Numbered from the stretch's first letter, positions 36,744 to 48,600 are shown. The stretch: 64,000 nt of DNA from Monilinia fructicola (GCA_008692225.1 VICG01000003.1:140001-204000); one strand, 5' to 3'. Notes: generated by a model from the letters alone, not told the origin. A program made the numbers and translations.

Positions 36744-38142
36744 TAACCGAGCTCCTTGTATCATGCACGCCCCTATATCTTGCACGTTTTAACATTTTCG
36801 AAAATAAATAATTATAAATTAATTAATTATTAAAATGATCTGAAATTTTATATATAATAATAAATTGAAATAAATAGATTATAATAAAAAGATTTAATTA
36901 ATATTTTATTAATAAAATGAAAAATATAAGATTTTTAAAGATTATATTTTATTTTTTAGTATTTTTATTATTTATAATTTAAGATTTGTTTTTTTAAATT
37001 TTTTAAAAATATTATAATTTTGATTTTTATATTGAATTTTAAACAATCAAAAATAAAAACGATTTAATATAAAAACAAAATAATTGAAAAAAATACTTTA
37101 TAATAATAATATTGATAAATATAAGATTTAATTAAGTAAATATATAAAAAAATTATATAAAAATAGTTTTTTAATTAAAAAAAACTTATTTTAAATTAAA
37201 TTCAAATAATTATTTAAAATCTTAAATAATATAAAAAATAAAGTTAAATTAAAATTAAAGAATATAATTACATATTATATTATATAAAAATAATATATAA
37301 TATTTATTATTTTATAAGTTTATTATATGTAAGTTTTTTTAAGATAAAAAGTTATATAATTGTTTTAAATAAAAATTTTATAGTTTAAATTGTTGATTTT
37401 CTATAGCGATTAGTATACGAAAAATAATACTAATATAAAAAAAATAAACCTTTTAAATTCAATATTAAATTGAATTTATAATATATCTTTAATTTTTTTT
37501 AATAAAAAATTTTTAATTTATTTATAGGTATTATAAAAAGAGATTTTTTATTAAAGAAATATTATATATTACGTAATATAATAATAATAAGCTTTTCTTA
37601 AATTTTTTATAATGTATTCTTTATTTTTTTTATTATTAAACTTTTAATTTTTTTTTAAAATATAAAATTTTCAATTTAATATTTATATAATATTTTATTC
37701 TTTGATCAAATTATTTTTAGTTTATTATATAAAAACTATTCTCAATAAATATTTTTTAATTATTAATTTTTAATAAATTATATTTGATATAATCTTTAAA
37801 TGTTTATAAAAAATTCTAGTTTCTTTTGTTAATTTAAAGTTTTATATTATGAAAAATATTATTTAAATAAAAATATTTATTTTTTATAATTTATAAAAAA
37901 TTATTTTATTTTTTACAGTAATTAAATATACATTTTTAAAATTATAATTAATATTCAAATACATTTAATTTTACAAGTTTTTTTTTATAATATTATTTAA
38001 AATTACTAAAAATATATAATATTTAAATTTTATATTATAATAACAATAAGTTTTTTATTAATTAATTTTATTTGTTAATTTTCGACTTTTTGAAAAGCGT
38101 GCAAGATACAGGGACGTGCATGATACAGGGAGCTCGATTAAC
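36744..38142 (-). mobile_element. TIR DNA transposon relic, copy B (inverted)
   Basis: Same family as 7166-8617 but in the opposite orientation: the last 100 bp, read on the minus strand, match the first 100 bp of copy A. Ends read TAACCGAGCTCC and (minus strand) TAATCGAGCTCC, with the same doubled CCTGTATC-TGCACG motif inside each terminus. One terminal copy has a CCTTG for CCCTG change and a TATATC for TGTATC change, consistent with RIP. The interior is again nearly all A/T with no transposase. It is 1,399 bp against 1,452 bp for copy A. Confidence 0.8.
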
Positions 38143-38161
38143 CCTATTTTCTCAGAGTACA

Positions 38162-38362
38162 ATGTCTGCCCCAGTGATCATTCTCCCCGAGCTCGTTGCT
38201 TCATTTAAAGAGGCAAACTCGACATTACAGGCTCAACCTAACACAACGTCTAATTCAATACAAGATATCGCATCCATCTCCCCACACTTTCTTCAAAATC
38301 ACAAATCCATTCAATATCAATTAGTCAATACGAAACACCAAAACCACTTAATGTATGCTTGA
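38162..38362 (+). CDS. Short open frame next to transposon copy B
   Basis: A 66-codon frame begins at the ATG at 38162, only 20 bases outside the transposon, with MSAPVIILPELVASF at its start. It could be the first exon of a gene whose promoter was displaced by the insertion, or chance. No family was recognised and no convincing continuation exon was found before the nitrilase. Confidence 0.2.
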   Translation: MSAPVIILPELVASFKEANSTLQAQPNTTSNSIQDIASISPHFLQNHKSIQYQLVNTKHQNHLMYA

Positions 38363-38747
38363 AGCTTACACGTAGCAAATGATGCCCTTGCCATGACTAG
38401 TTTTAGAAGTGGGGTAAATGAGGGGCAATGCGGGGCACCCCCTAGACTTCGCCAGTGTTCAACACGAACTACACAGCACAGCACAGTGACCTTCAAACCT
38501 CCTACGTCCGCTGATAATCCCTCGCAATATGCAAGTACTTGGTTGTTCCGAGTGAATGGATTATAATACATAATCTCGAACCAATGCCATGCAAAGATAA
38601 GGGATGAGCCGAGAGTCACTAAGGTTACTGTAATCTATAAAGCTCTCACCAAACGTATGATGAACTTGGTGAACTTGGAGTCTTTTAATTTACATTTCAT
38701 AACGCAGCGACGTTTTATTCAACCGTGACAGATTATATTCTCACAAG

Positions 38748-39808
38748 ATGGCAAAGAAGATTATAGCAGCTGCACTTCATGCCGCTCCCGTCTTTATGGA
38801 TAAAGCTGGTGGTATTGAGAAAGCATTACGACTTATTAAAGAAGGTAAAGAACAAGGAATCGATTATCTAGTATTCCCCGAGACATTCATACCTGGATAT
38901 CCTGTATGTAGCCCTCTCCTCCCCTCAAAACTCTCATCCCATACACCGAATAACCCTCATACCAATCCAGTACTTCATCCAAACCCACCCACCCCTCAAA
39001 TACGCAGGCGCTCAAGTCCAATATGGCGAACAAAGCATCGTAATTGGAGAAACCGGTGGGGATCTCCTCCCCATCATGCAACTTTGTCGCGACCTAGAAA
39101 TCGCCGTTTGCATTGGGGTATCAGAGCGTGTGGAGGGGGGCCACACATTATTCAACTCACAAGCATTTATCGACAGCGACGGAACACTCCTAGGTGTACA
39201 TCGCAAGGTCCAGCCTACGCATGCGGAGCGCATTGTGTGGGCACAGGGAAGTGGGCACACGTTACGTGTGTGGCCTAGTAGCGTTGGGAGGATTAGTGGA
39301 TTGGCGTGTTGGGAACATACTATGAATAATGCACGACAGGCCTTAATTGAAGAGAGAGAGGAGATTCACGCCGCGGGGTGGCCAGCGATAAACACGGTTT
39401 CTGGGTTTGAATCTGTGGCGAATGTACAAATTGAAGCACTGATGAAGAATCATGCATTTACCGCGCAGGTATGGGTCATTTGCGCGTCTAGTTATGTAGA
39501 TGAGGGAACATTGGAGTGGATAGAAAAAAAACTTGGGTCCTCAAGACTTGGTGAAGAAAGGGGGAGGATGGAGTGCGGTGATTCATCCTTTTTGTTCTGT
39601 GCTTGCTGGTCCACATAGCGGGGCTGAGGATAAATTTCTGAAAGCTGAGATCAATTTGGGTGATTTGGGGGCTGCGAAAGTTTGGCTTGATGCTAGTGGG
39701 CATTATAAACGCCCTGAAATCTTGAAACTCGAGGTGGATAAAAGTCCGGTGTGGCCGGATGATGTGATTATGGCTGCAGGGGCTCCGGCTCCTACACCTA
39801 CTCTCTGA
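38748..39808 (+). CDS. Nitrilase (carbon-nitrogen hydrolase)
   Basis: Nitrilases hydrolyse organic nitriles to acids (some fungal members act on cyanide or arylacetonitriles). The catalytic triad is in place: Glu45 in VFPETFIPGYP, Lys131 in VHRKVQPTH and Cys165 in GLACWEH. Exons are 38748-38903 and 38971-39808, with a 67-nt intron (GTATGT donor, AATCCAG acceptor) that rejoins PGYP to YFIQTHPPLK as in the family. The frame breaks once, in an A8 run (39524-39531). With seven A residues the protein continues through KNLGPQDLVKKGGGWS to a normal 330-residue end. Given the homopolymer, assembly error is likely; otherwise the C-terminal third is lost. The triad itself is unaffected. The substrate is not readable. 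Confidence 0.85.
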
Positions 39809-40742
39809 TTACCAGGCCCTGGAAAATATCGAATAGGCCGGCATATCAGACGTGAGCAGGCTGGGAGGGAGAATGGTGACATTGAATTTTATCAATACTT
39901 CATGCCTTTATCAGAACAAGCGAATAGTGCTCGAGAAAACCTCAGGAGGTTGGGCAGGGGGAGGGGGAACTTTGAAAGAATATGAAGATAATGTATCGAA
40001 TTTTTGGCTACCCTCATAGACCGTGAATTCTCTTGCCGACTCCAAATGAATTGGATATTTGTTAATTTCGTATGCAAGCCTGAGACCATGGATATGACAC
40101 CAGTATCATGTGACCATCTCTCACGATCAATTTCCATCGTTCGATCTTCTAATAAAGAAACCACATGACCCCAAACAAGTGTGTCTTTAGTTTCTTTTGA
40201 GATGTTTTTGATCCGTATTAAGTGTCAAGCCTCTGAAGATTAAATCTAATTCTTGTCTAATCCAATAGCACATATCCTCACACTGATATATAGCCGAAAT
40301 GATCGAACAAGCTGATCTTCTTTTGCTTGCTGTCTAGAGATGCCATGACAATAGCGGCGTTCAGTACAGTAGTAATTGGAATACTAGAAGGTAGTCTGCG
40401 CTAAAAGAGCCCTGTAACGGAGCTCTTTGAGTAGAGCTTGAGCATTTTCACGTCAAACTGAAATCTGTCATCATAGACACTGGAATAGTGACAATACCTC
40501 AACTCTACATCAGGAACAATATATATATATATCTATAGTTGAAACATGCGGTGCACGTTAGGACTGTGACGAATAATTTTGTCCCGATGTCCCAACACCC
40601 TAAACATCTTGATTAATCAAGTTGTAAGAAGAGATATACATCTCATCAACTACCGAACTCCCCAGCATCTAAACCTTCCTTGCTCCATCAACTTTCAAGA
40701 TACTGCACTAATACTACTCTAACAGGCAAAAAGTACCACTCC
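39809..40742. other. Intergenic, convergent
   Basis: 3' space between the nitrilase and the GH3 gene. The minus frame 39892-40164 has no motif. No clear terminator is visible. Confidence 0.4.
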
Positions 40743-43295
40743 CTATCCCACAGTCGATTTCTCAGGCCAACTATCTAAAACCACCTCCTCACCCTTCAAC
40801 GTAAAACTCCATTCATCCTTCCCATCAATATCAACCACTACCTTATAATCCCCCGGATACAAAACCAAATCCCCATTCTCGTTCCCTCTCGCCAAACTCG
40901 CCAGATTCAACTTCAATTCTGCATTCGCAGTCGCTCCTCCGGTAATATCATGAATTCTAGTATAAGCGACGAGAGATTTCTTGGGATATGGTGATGGTCC
41001 GAAAGTCCCTGTTAGGAAGAGCAGAACCACGTAGTCCGATGAAATGGAGCCTGTGTTGGAAACTGCTACAGGGAGGGTGAGGAAGGGTGTTAAGTCCTTA
41101 TATGTTGATGCATTTGAAAGTAAATCTGAAATTTCGAATGTATTAGATGATGGAGGCGTGATTGTAGCATGGAAGGTGGTATATTGTAATCCGAATCCGA
41201 ACTCAAAAACAGGAGTACCATTGTACCATTTGTAAGTTCGTCCCGGATTGTTTTCCCCGGGCTTTAGGTTCATATCAGTCATGGCGACTTGGTTTACATA
41301 ATCACTGGGGTATTGAGTGATGGGTAGACGACCTGCTGGTGCTGCCTTCCCAGTGAGGATGTTTAAGATGGCTGTTCCGCCGTCTTGACCAGGGTAACCG
41401 GCCCAGATTAGGGCATTGACGCCGGGATTGGTAAGAAGAGAAGAAGAATCTATCATGCAGCCCAGCTGTGAGATGATAAGGGGGGTAGAGAGATTGGAGA
41501 GTTGATTAATGAGGGACAATTGAGTTGTGGGCCAGATAATATTCGTTCGATCCTAATTTTGAGAAAGTTAGTGAAAATTATGGTGTTTCCAATTTTTTCA
41601 AAAAATATACCTTTTCTTCCTCCTCAATGGAGTTGTCGATTCCCCCGAGATAGATGACAACATCAGCTTTTTGTGCAGCAGTAATAGCTGCCGCAAACTG
41701 AGTAGTGTTTGTAGAATTAATATCTGCACCCTGTACATATGTAACGTTGAAACCTGCATTCAGAGCTGCAATAAGTGGAGAATGCAAGTACGGAGCTTGC
41801 CCATAATAATTTCCTTGCATCTGAGTCGTCGCATTCGCCCATGGACCGATTAATGCGATATTGGAGATGTTTGAGGAAAAAGGAAGCAATCCGTCATTCT
41901 TGAGTAAGACGATTCCATCTTCTGCCGCTTGGAGTGCAAGTTGTTCAGCCGCAGGAGAAGAAACGTCGGACCAGCTCAGTTGACGATACGGTTGAACAGA
42001 TGCAGAGTCAAAATAGCCGAGTCGGACTAAAGATGCGTAACGACGAATCAGAGATCGGTCTAGAGTAGATATGTTGTATAGACTTTGGTTGTAAGCTGAC
42101 CCCAAATACGTAGGCCAGAAAGTACCACAGTCAAGGTCGGTTCCTGCAATCAGTGCGTCGGCAGCTGCTTGTTCTGGGGTGTTTGTGTAGTGATGATAGT
42201 CCCAGATATTTTGTACGGCATCACAATCACCTATTTTCCTTAGTATATATTATAACATCAAGTAAAGATTTCCACTGACTGGTTACCCATTGATCCTCGC
42301 CTGTCCACCCCCAATGTTCTCTCAACAAACTTTGCAATAACCATTCATCAGCACAAGTTGGAATACCATTAACCGCATTATAACTGCACATCACACTTTG
42401 TACATTCGAGTCTCTAGCGCATTGCTGAAATGAAGGAAGATAATAATCCCTCAGGTCTTGGGAACTGATAATAGCATCAAAAGCCATATCTTATGGCTCC
42501 ACCTCCGTTCTCAAGATCATATCCTGCATAATGTTTGCAAGTCGCCACACCCTTCTTGTAAGGTAGATCATCGAGACCACCTTGCAGTCCGGTAACTAAT
42601 GCATTGACATAACTTGAGACGTGGAAAGGATCTTCACCGGGTGTTTCTTGACCTCGACCCCAGCGCGGGTCCTTGTAGGGATTAATGTTTGGTGTCCAAT
42701 AGTTGAGACCGTATCTATTAGCATTGCTAAAAGCGCGTGCTTCTGTGGAAATTTGAGAAGCCACGTTATGTACTAATTTGTCATCGAATGATGCTCCCAT
42801 CAAGATTGGTTGAGGGAACGATGTAGAGTAAGAGAAATTGTTTCCAGCAGCTGCCCACGAAGCCCCACGGGCCAGGCCATGAAGGGCTTCATTCCACCTG
42901 TGAGCCTCTGTTAGTAATAAAATAAAATATCTAGTTGGAAGACCTACCATTGATACGCTGGAAGACCAATCCTCGGAACACCAGGGCTTGTGTTTCCCGT
43001 ATTTTCAATTTTCTCGGCCAAAGTAAACAATGATACTAGCTACAATATCTCAACACAACAGTCAAAGCAAAGAAGTAATAACTTTGACGTACAGCGGTAG
43101 CTCTTTTATACGGATCAGCTGTCGTATCACAAATCGTGTTGTTGGCCAACTGGCAAGTGCTAGTAAGTAAAGTTTCAATATAAGGTTGCAATTCAACCGT
43201 GTGATATTACTGACCGGACCATTTGCACAGTCGGGAAACTTTTGTGCACTAGCGCCAGTAATAAAGATGGCACTTAATAGTTTTGATATCCTCAT
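40743..43295 (-). CDS. GH3 beta-xylosidase-like enzyme
   Basis: Secreted exo-acting glycosidase that would release xylose from xylo-oligosaccharides. Six exons fit: 43295-43215, 43149-43093, 43039-42948, 42897-42280, 42230-41611 and 41552-40743 (758 residues). Introns are 49-65 nt; two use a GTCAGT donor. The N terminus is a signal peptide (LLSAIFITGASA). The order is that of fungal XlnD-type enzymes: YQWWNEALHGLARG, WTPNINPYKDPRWGRGQETP, CKHYAGYDLENG, then nucleophile Asp284 in VTSDCDAVQNIW. A C-terminal fibronectin-III-like domain with FEFGFGLQYT follows. One extra base in an A4 run on the plus strand (42479-42482) breaks AIRYGFDAIIS; the rest is clean. Two XlnR-type sites lie upstream. Arabinosidase activity cannot be excluded. 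Confidence 0.87.
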
Positions 43296-44095
43296 TATGA
43301 AAGCAATAATAACATCATCAGATGTTAACAAAATGTTGTAATACAAGACTGGGCAATCGATCAGCTCACCAATATCCAAACGGGAAAATGAAGCAAGATA
43401 TATTTTTGGTTCATGCTATTCAGCTTGACAAAAGCTCAACATCTTTTAGCCGTCGACAGAGGGGAATGAGGAGAACAATCACTTTAGCCGAGTGTAGCAA
43501 CGGTACTTCGAGTGTCATTAAATAAGTGCGAGGACTAATTTGGCTTTGGAGTTCTATATTGGGTCTCAAACGTGACCGTTTTGCATATAAAGTGCGGGGA
43601 TGATCTGTAATATGACGATCGAGCCTGCATCCATCTTCAGCCGGTGAAGGACGGAAATGAATCCTGTAGGTGCGGCTATGAAATTCTACGATCGGTAGTT
43701 TATTAAATTTGCCGGCGGCCGCCGGATATGCATACTTGCAGATCATTTCAGATATTGCTCAAGATTGCTCCCGTTACATAAAAGCTAGAGGTTGAGGAAA
43801 TATTGAAAACAAAAAGGATTAATCTCAACTTTGAAAGCAAGAATGGGAAATCAATGCAGAAAAAGAGTGCGTCTTTCGACTCTTACATTGATTGGTATCA
43901 AGAAATAAAATTCCTGATCTCAGAAACGTCGAGAGTTTACAATGATTAATTTCAGGTAAGTGAATTGGTTTTCGTGAAACGAGTATAAAGGTCAATTGCC
44001 TCCAAAATATGTTTCATTGACATCTAGGAATTTCAAGAGATAAATAGAGATAATTCCTTACCACTGCCCAGGAAATTATCTTCAAAAGACCAGTA
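43296..44095. other. Interval between permease 3' end and GH3 start
   Basis: 800 bp that must contain the GH3 promoter and the permease 3' end, both genes being on the minus strand. The 108-codon minus frame 43420-43746 overlaps the XlnR-type sites and has no motif; I treat it as non-coding. Confidence 0.4.
43445..43489 (-). promoter_or_regulatory. Two XlnR-type GGCTAAA sites upstream of the GH3 gene
   Basis: GGCTAAA is present twice on the minus strand, the gene's sense strand, at 43451-43445 and 43489-43483. These are about 150 and 190 bp upstream of the start codon at 43295. XlnR/Xyr1 regulators of xylanolytic genes in filamentous fungi bind GGCTAAA-like sites. A GCGGGG string matching the CreA consensus SYGGRG is at 43594-43599. 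Binding itself is inferred. Confidence 0.5.
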
Positions 44096-46186
44096 TCAGA
44101 AAATATTATCCCAAATTCTTCTCGCCAAACTCCTGTCCTCTTTCAGGAGCGCCGACTCTTCTTTCCATCGGCGAATCGAATCTAATTCAGGCTCGAAGTT
44201 TATGCTATCTAATGGTATTACTTTGGATTGGAGGAAGAATTTGAAGAAAGCATATAACACTGCAAATAGGTTGATAAGCATGCGTTATTACGGGGTTTGA
44301 AAAAAAAAAAAAACACACCAATGAAAATCACAATGTTGATATAATATGTCAAGAACTCAGACGCTGTGAAATGTCCAGGGAAAAACACGGGGGTTCCTGA
44401 GTGGTCTGTTAGTAGACGAAGATTGTTGTAATGGTATTATTTTTACCGGAGAAGAAGATAATCAGGACGATGATGAATCCTGTAACCCATGCCACATAAG
44501 GCTGAAAAGGGCTTTTATAAGGTAAAACTACGATCGTATTAGAAATGGGAAAATGAGGGTGCTGGGAGATCTCTTGCCATCACGAGATATACCCTGAGCT
44601 TTCAAGGAGTAGAAAAATCTGAGATAAGTAACCTCTATGACGACCCATCCAATCAATCCCGCCACTGTGGTAATATTTACAAACCACCCAAAAACGAGAT
44701 ATGCCTTATTGCTGACAACCATGTATACAAGTGGCGACGGAAGCACACTCAGCCCCACAGCATAAAAGGGGGTACCGAATCGATTACATTTCATAAAGAG
44801 CTTTGGGGCGTGGCCATCGGCACTCAAGCCATAAAGTGTGCGGGATGCTAGGAAGATACAAGCGGACCCACTACTAATGGCGGATGTACAAACTACAGCA
44901 TTGATAATAGAAGGAAGAATTTTGATCCCAGCTGCTTGGAAAGCGATGACGAATGGAGATGAGGCCGCTGTTCCTTTGGGAACCGATAGAGCTTCGTTGT
45001 CATATGGACTAGAGAGTATTAGTAAAACGTCCCAGGATGAAAACAATGACTGTAACTTACACAATCATTCCCACTACCAAGATACTCAAAACATAGAAGA
45101 AAAGAACACGGAAGAATGTTTTCTTCGTGGCATCTGGAGTAATTCCTCGGGGGTTTGTTGTTTCCGTACCTGACAATGCTACGACTTGAATATTACCATA
45201 ACTGAAGGCGGCGCTAAGTAAAGAGGACCAGATGGCAAGAAATCGTCCAGGGTTTCCGCTGACAAGGTATTCGTTGAATGCTCCTGGACTTTTCCAGTAA
45301 GTGAACCCAAGCCGTTCTCCCTTCGGTCCGCCACCAAGATCAACAACTAGTCCCGCAATAATCAAACCAATGATGAGAGCAATCTTCATAGAAGCGAAAA
45401 TAACTTCAGTCTAAGGACGTTAGTCATAGTAAAATGGGATGGACTTTGTCAGAAACCATACTTCACCATACATTCGAACGCCGCAGAAATTGAGACATAT
45501 AATCACTGCCAAGAATACAGTTAACCAAACCGCTGGGTTTGTATTCGAATCCCAAAATTGAACAAGAGTCGCCGCTGCACTCATCTCCGCTGGTACTGAG
45601 ATCGCCATCGTATACCCTAGTTCACATAAGCTGCGTACTTCGCAACCGGTAGTCACGTCGTCGTCAAAACTTACAGAAATTCCACCCCGTCGCGGCTCCC
45701 AGAGCAGGCTCCACAAATGCTGTAGCATGACGCACGAATCCACCAGTGACTGGCATGAAGGCAGTGATTTCACCGGTTGTGTACTAGGTGGCGTGTCAAT
45801 CATCTCATTTCACGTGGTGGTGGTAGTATTCCCGGGACTCACGCTAACTCCTGCAGTTACGAATCCCATAAAAATGTATGCAAGCCATGCGCCGGCTGGG
45901 CCAGCTCGTGCGATTGTAGTCCCTGAACTTAAAAAGAGGCCTGTCCCCTGGTTGGAAAGATGAATTTATCGTTCCCATGCTTCCGCCATGAATCACTTAC
46001 AATCATACCGGCAATTGCTATCATATTGATATGTCGCTCCTTCAAATCGCGTTTGAGCTCTTTCCGGGCCGGAACATTCCCTGTTGGGCCCAACTCAGTG
46101 TCAACATCAGTGGCCGGATGAGAAATTGATTCAGACTTCATGTTTGACAGCTTGCGATGCACCAATCCATTTGAACTCGAAGTCAT
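44096..46186 (-). CDS. Amino-acid permease, fungal YAT type (APC superfamily)
   Basis: Plasma-membrane proton/amino-acid symporter, 555 residues. Nine exons fit: 46186-46001, 45947-45843, 45783-45675, 45616-45462, 45410-45061, 45008-44578, 44527-44447, 44405-44319 and 44259-44096, all in phase. Diagnostic pieces are IAGMIGTGLFLSSGTTIA (helix 1), TTGEITAFMPVTGGFVRHA, FWYTMAISVPAEMSAAATL, ASMKIALIIGLI, SSLLSAAFSYGNIQVVALSG with TETTNPR, and the C-terminal LPYKSPFQPYVAW. Intron 44577-44528 appears to be a GC-AG intron (GCAAGA). Intron 44446-44406 is only 41 nt, and intron 44318-44260 contains a 14-A run on the plus strand. The gene is intact. It is transcribed divergently from the reductase at 46766, suggesting a shared promoter. 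Confidence 0.88.
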
Positions 46187-46765
46187 GAATAGAAACTAGT
46201 TTATGAGTTCCCTTCAACGAAAGCTGGGGAAATTAAGGTTAAAAACGGATGTATAGTCCGCAGTCAGGGGCTTCAATTGCCATGATATAAGATTCAAGGA
46301 GAACTGGAAAACCTCCATTGACATTAGCTATTCCAAATTTTAAACAACAAGGTACAGTCAAAACACAATGTTACATTGGTAAACGTATCGTAATACGATC
46401 TTTTGAAGTTGATGCATTTGGGAGGTCAACAAGGAGGATGTAGGGGTCGGCATTCAAAGTGATAGGGGGAATATCGGATGTTTATTCTTGGTTCATCTTA
46501 TTAAGACCGCGATTCTCATTAGCGTGACCGGACCCAACAACCAGGTTAACAAGGGGTATTTTAGCGTTCCCATCGGTGATCGAATTGATAAGATGAACCC
46601 CCACCATGATCTATCGATGGCGTCCAACATGTACGTACATCTTCAAGATGAATTATGTAAAGGTTAATAGTGAAACGCGGAGAGTGGCTAGACACTTTGG
46701 CGATCTATATACTGTGATGTGGGTGGCACAATTGCAAAAAATGACGACTTTCGCTTCCCGTTAAG
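46187..46765. promoter_or_regulatory. Divergent promoter, permease / reductase
   Basis: 579 bp between two divergent start codons. At 46246-46260, CGG and CCG half-sites are separated by nine bases (CGGATGTATAGTCCG), the form recognised by dimeric Zn2Cys6 regulators; one such regulator is encoded at 49706. CTGGGG at 46224-46229 matches the CreA consensus. Which regulator binds, if any, is unknown. Confidence 0.45.
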
Positions 46766-48600
46766 ATGAAGACTCTTAAGGATCAATCGATAGATTCCTC
46801 CTTCATGGCACCACATTTCGCCAACATGGGGAACAAAAACCACGATACGAAATCCCCGGCAAGAGCTGCTCATGTCAACATGATGACAGATTGTATAATT
46901 GCGAATATGCCAGCTGAAGGTTTGCGTTCGACACTTAGAGGTCTCCTGGGAGAAAATGCTTCGAATACGGCAGGTCTCACGAAACTCGCATCAGAATATC
47001 TTGCAAACACCCGGCCATCGTCTATACCCGCGCTATTTACCACCGTCGACGGATCACCTCAAGCAACTATGGACCTTCCAAGAATACAAAGCAGATACCG
47101 GTGTCTCATGGGCTGTGGGTTTGGGTTCGAAAGTGTAGAACTACTCACCGACGTCGTACAGCAGATACAAAAGCTAGACTGGGATGAAAAGACCGATGAA
47201 GGGCAGGAATTCCTCGATGTTCTCGCTACGATTGATGGGGATATTGTTCAATCAACGACAGCAGTACACAAGCTACTGCGTACCGAATCTGGGTTGCGCC
47301 CAATGAATCCGGAGGATTCACAGAAGATCGTAGCGTTACGAGAAACACTTTATAACTCCAGAGCAATCCCTTTTACTCGCGGTCAGGATTTCGCTTTCGA
47401 GCGTGGATTATGCTGTCTTGAGAAGCTGATCGAAGGAGCCGGGAATAGAGATCAATCCTGGAAAAAGGAAACAGTCTCCCAGACAAACGGATTTCATTCT
47501 TCCAAGAGTGCACTAGAGTCATTCTATTTAGGATCAGCTCAAGTACCAAGGATGTTCATGGGATTGTGGCAATTTTCCAGTCCTGCTTGGGGCATCGCTT
47601 CTCGATCAAAGATTCATCGTCACTTTAGAAAGCATGTCGATGCTGGACTTGTTGCTTATGATATGGCCGATCATTATGGTGATGCCGAAGTTACATTCGT
47701 AAGAGGGCCAACTTGATTGAAAGATAACCTACTAATAGGTCTACAGGGTCAATTTAGAACCGCACAAGAAGATTCAGAGACCATATATTGTGCGACAAAG
47801 TGGGCAGTCTTCGAACCAATACAAATAAGTAAAGAGGTCGTGGATGCAAATATATCTGAGCGTCTCGCAGCCATCAATTCTACGACGGTGGAGTTGCTTC
47901 AGTTCCACTGGCAAGACGTATGTGCATCTAGGTAATGACTGTTAGCCCGCATACTAACAATAGTATAGTACAGCGATTATCAGTATGTAAAAGCAGCGCG
48001 GTTGATATACGAGCACCCACATGTCCAAAGTTTGGGTCTCTGTAACTTTGATTCTGACCATATGTGTGAAATCCTGGAAAGCGGCGTACAGGCAGTATCG
48101 AACCAAGTTCAATTCTCTCTGATAGACCTGCGACCTACCTTCAAGATGGCTGAGAGATGTAGGAAGCACAAAGTGAAACTCCTTACTTATGGTTCATTAT
48201 GTGGTGGGTTTTGGCAGATAAGTGGGTGGGGAGACCTGCCCCTAACCTTTTCGATGAGTACATGACCCCAAGTCATCGCAAATATTTCGAAATGATCACG
48301 ATATGGGGAGGATGGGTACTTTTTCAAGAACTACTTGATATCCTTGCATCAATTGGTCGCAAGCACGAAGTCTCCGTGTCGAGTGTAGCGATTAGATGGG
48401 TTCTAGATCATGACTATGTGGGCGCAGTTATAGTTGGCGCAAGGATGGGAATCAGCGAACACATTGATGAAAACCTTAAAGCTTTCTCGTTTACGCTTGA
48501 TGTGGAAGACAAGGACGATATAGAAGGTGTATTGAAGAAATCCAGAGCAAAAGATGTATTCGAGGCTATGGGAGATTGCGGAGCCGAGTATAGACAATAA
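46766..48600 (+). CDS. Aldo/keto reductase with a large N-terminal extension
   Basis: About 578 residues from exons 46766-47698, 47747-47917 and 47969-48600 (introns of 48 and 51 nt; ACTAAT and ACTAAC branch sites). Residues from about 260 form an aldo/keto reductase TIM barrel, an NADPH-dependent carbonyl reductase fold. The tetrad is complete: Asp299 and Tyr304 (YDMADHYG), Lys329 (CATKW), His365 (QFHWQD). The first 260 residues are a separate region with MMTDCIIANMPAEGLRSTL, MGCGFGFESVELL and RGQDFAFERGLCCLEKL, which I do not recognise. The fusion lies inside a single open exon, so it is not a splicing artefact. One base is missing in a T4 run (48209-48212): an extra T would connect GSLCGGF to LADKWVGRPAPN. 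Divergent from the permease and 1.1 kb upstream of a Zn2Cys6 regulator. Confidence 0.82.
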
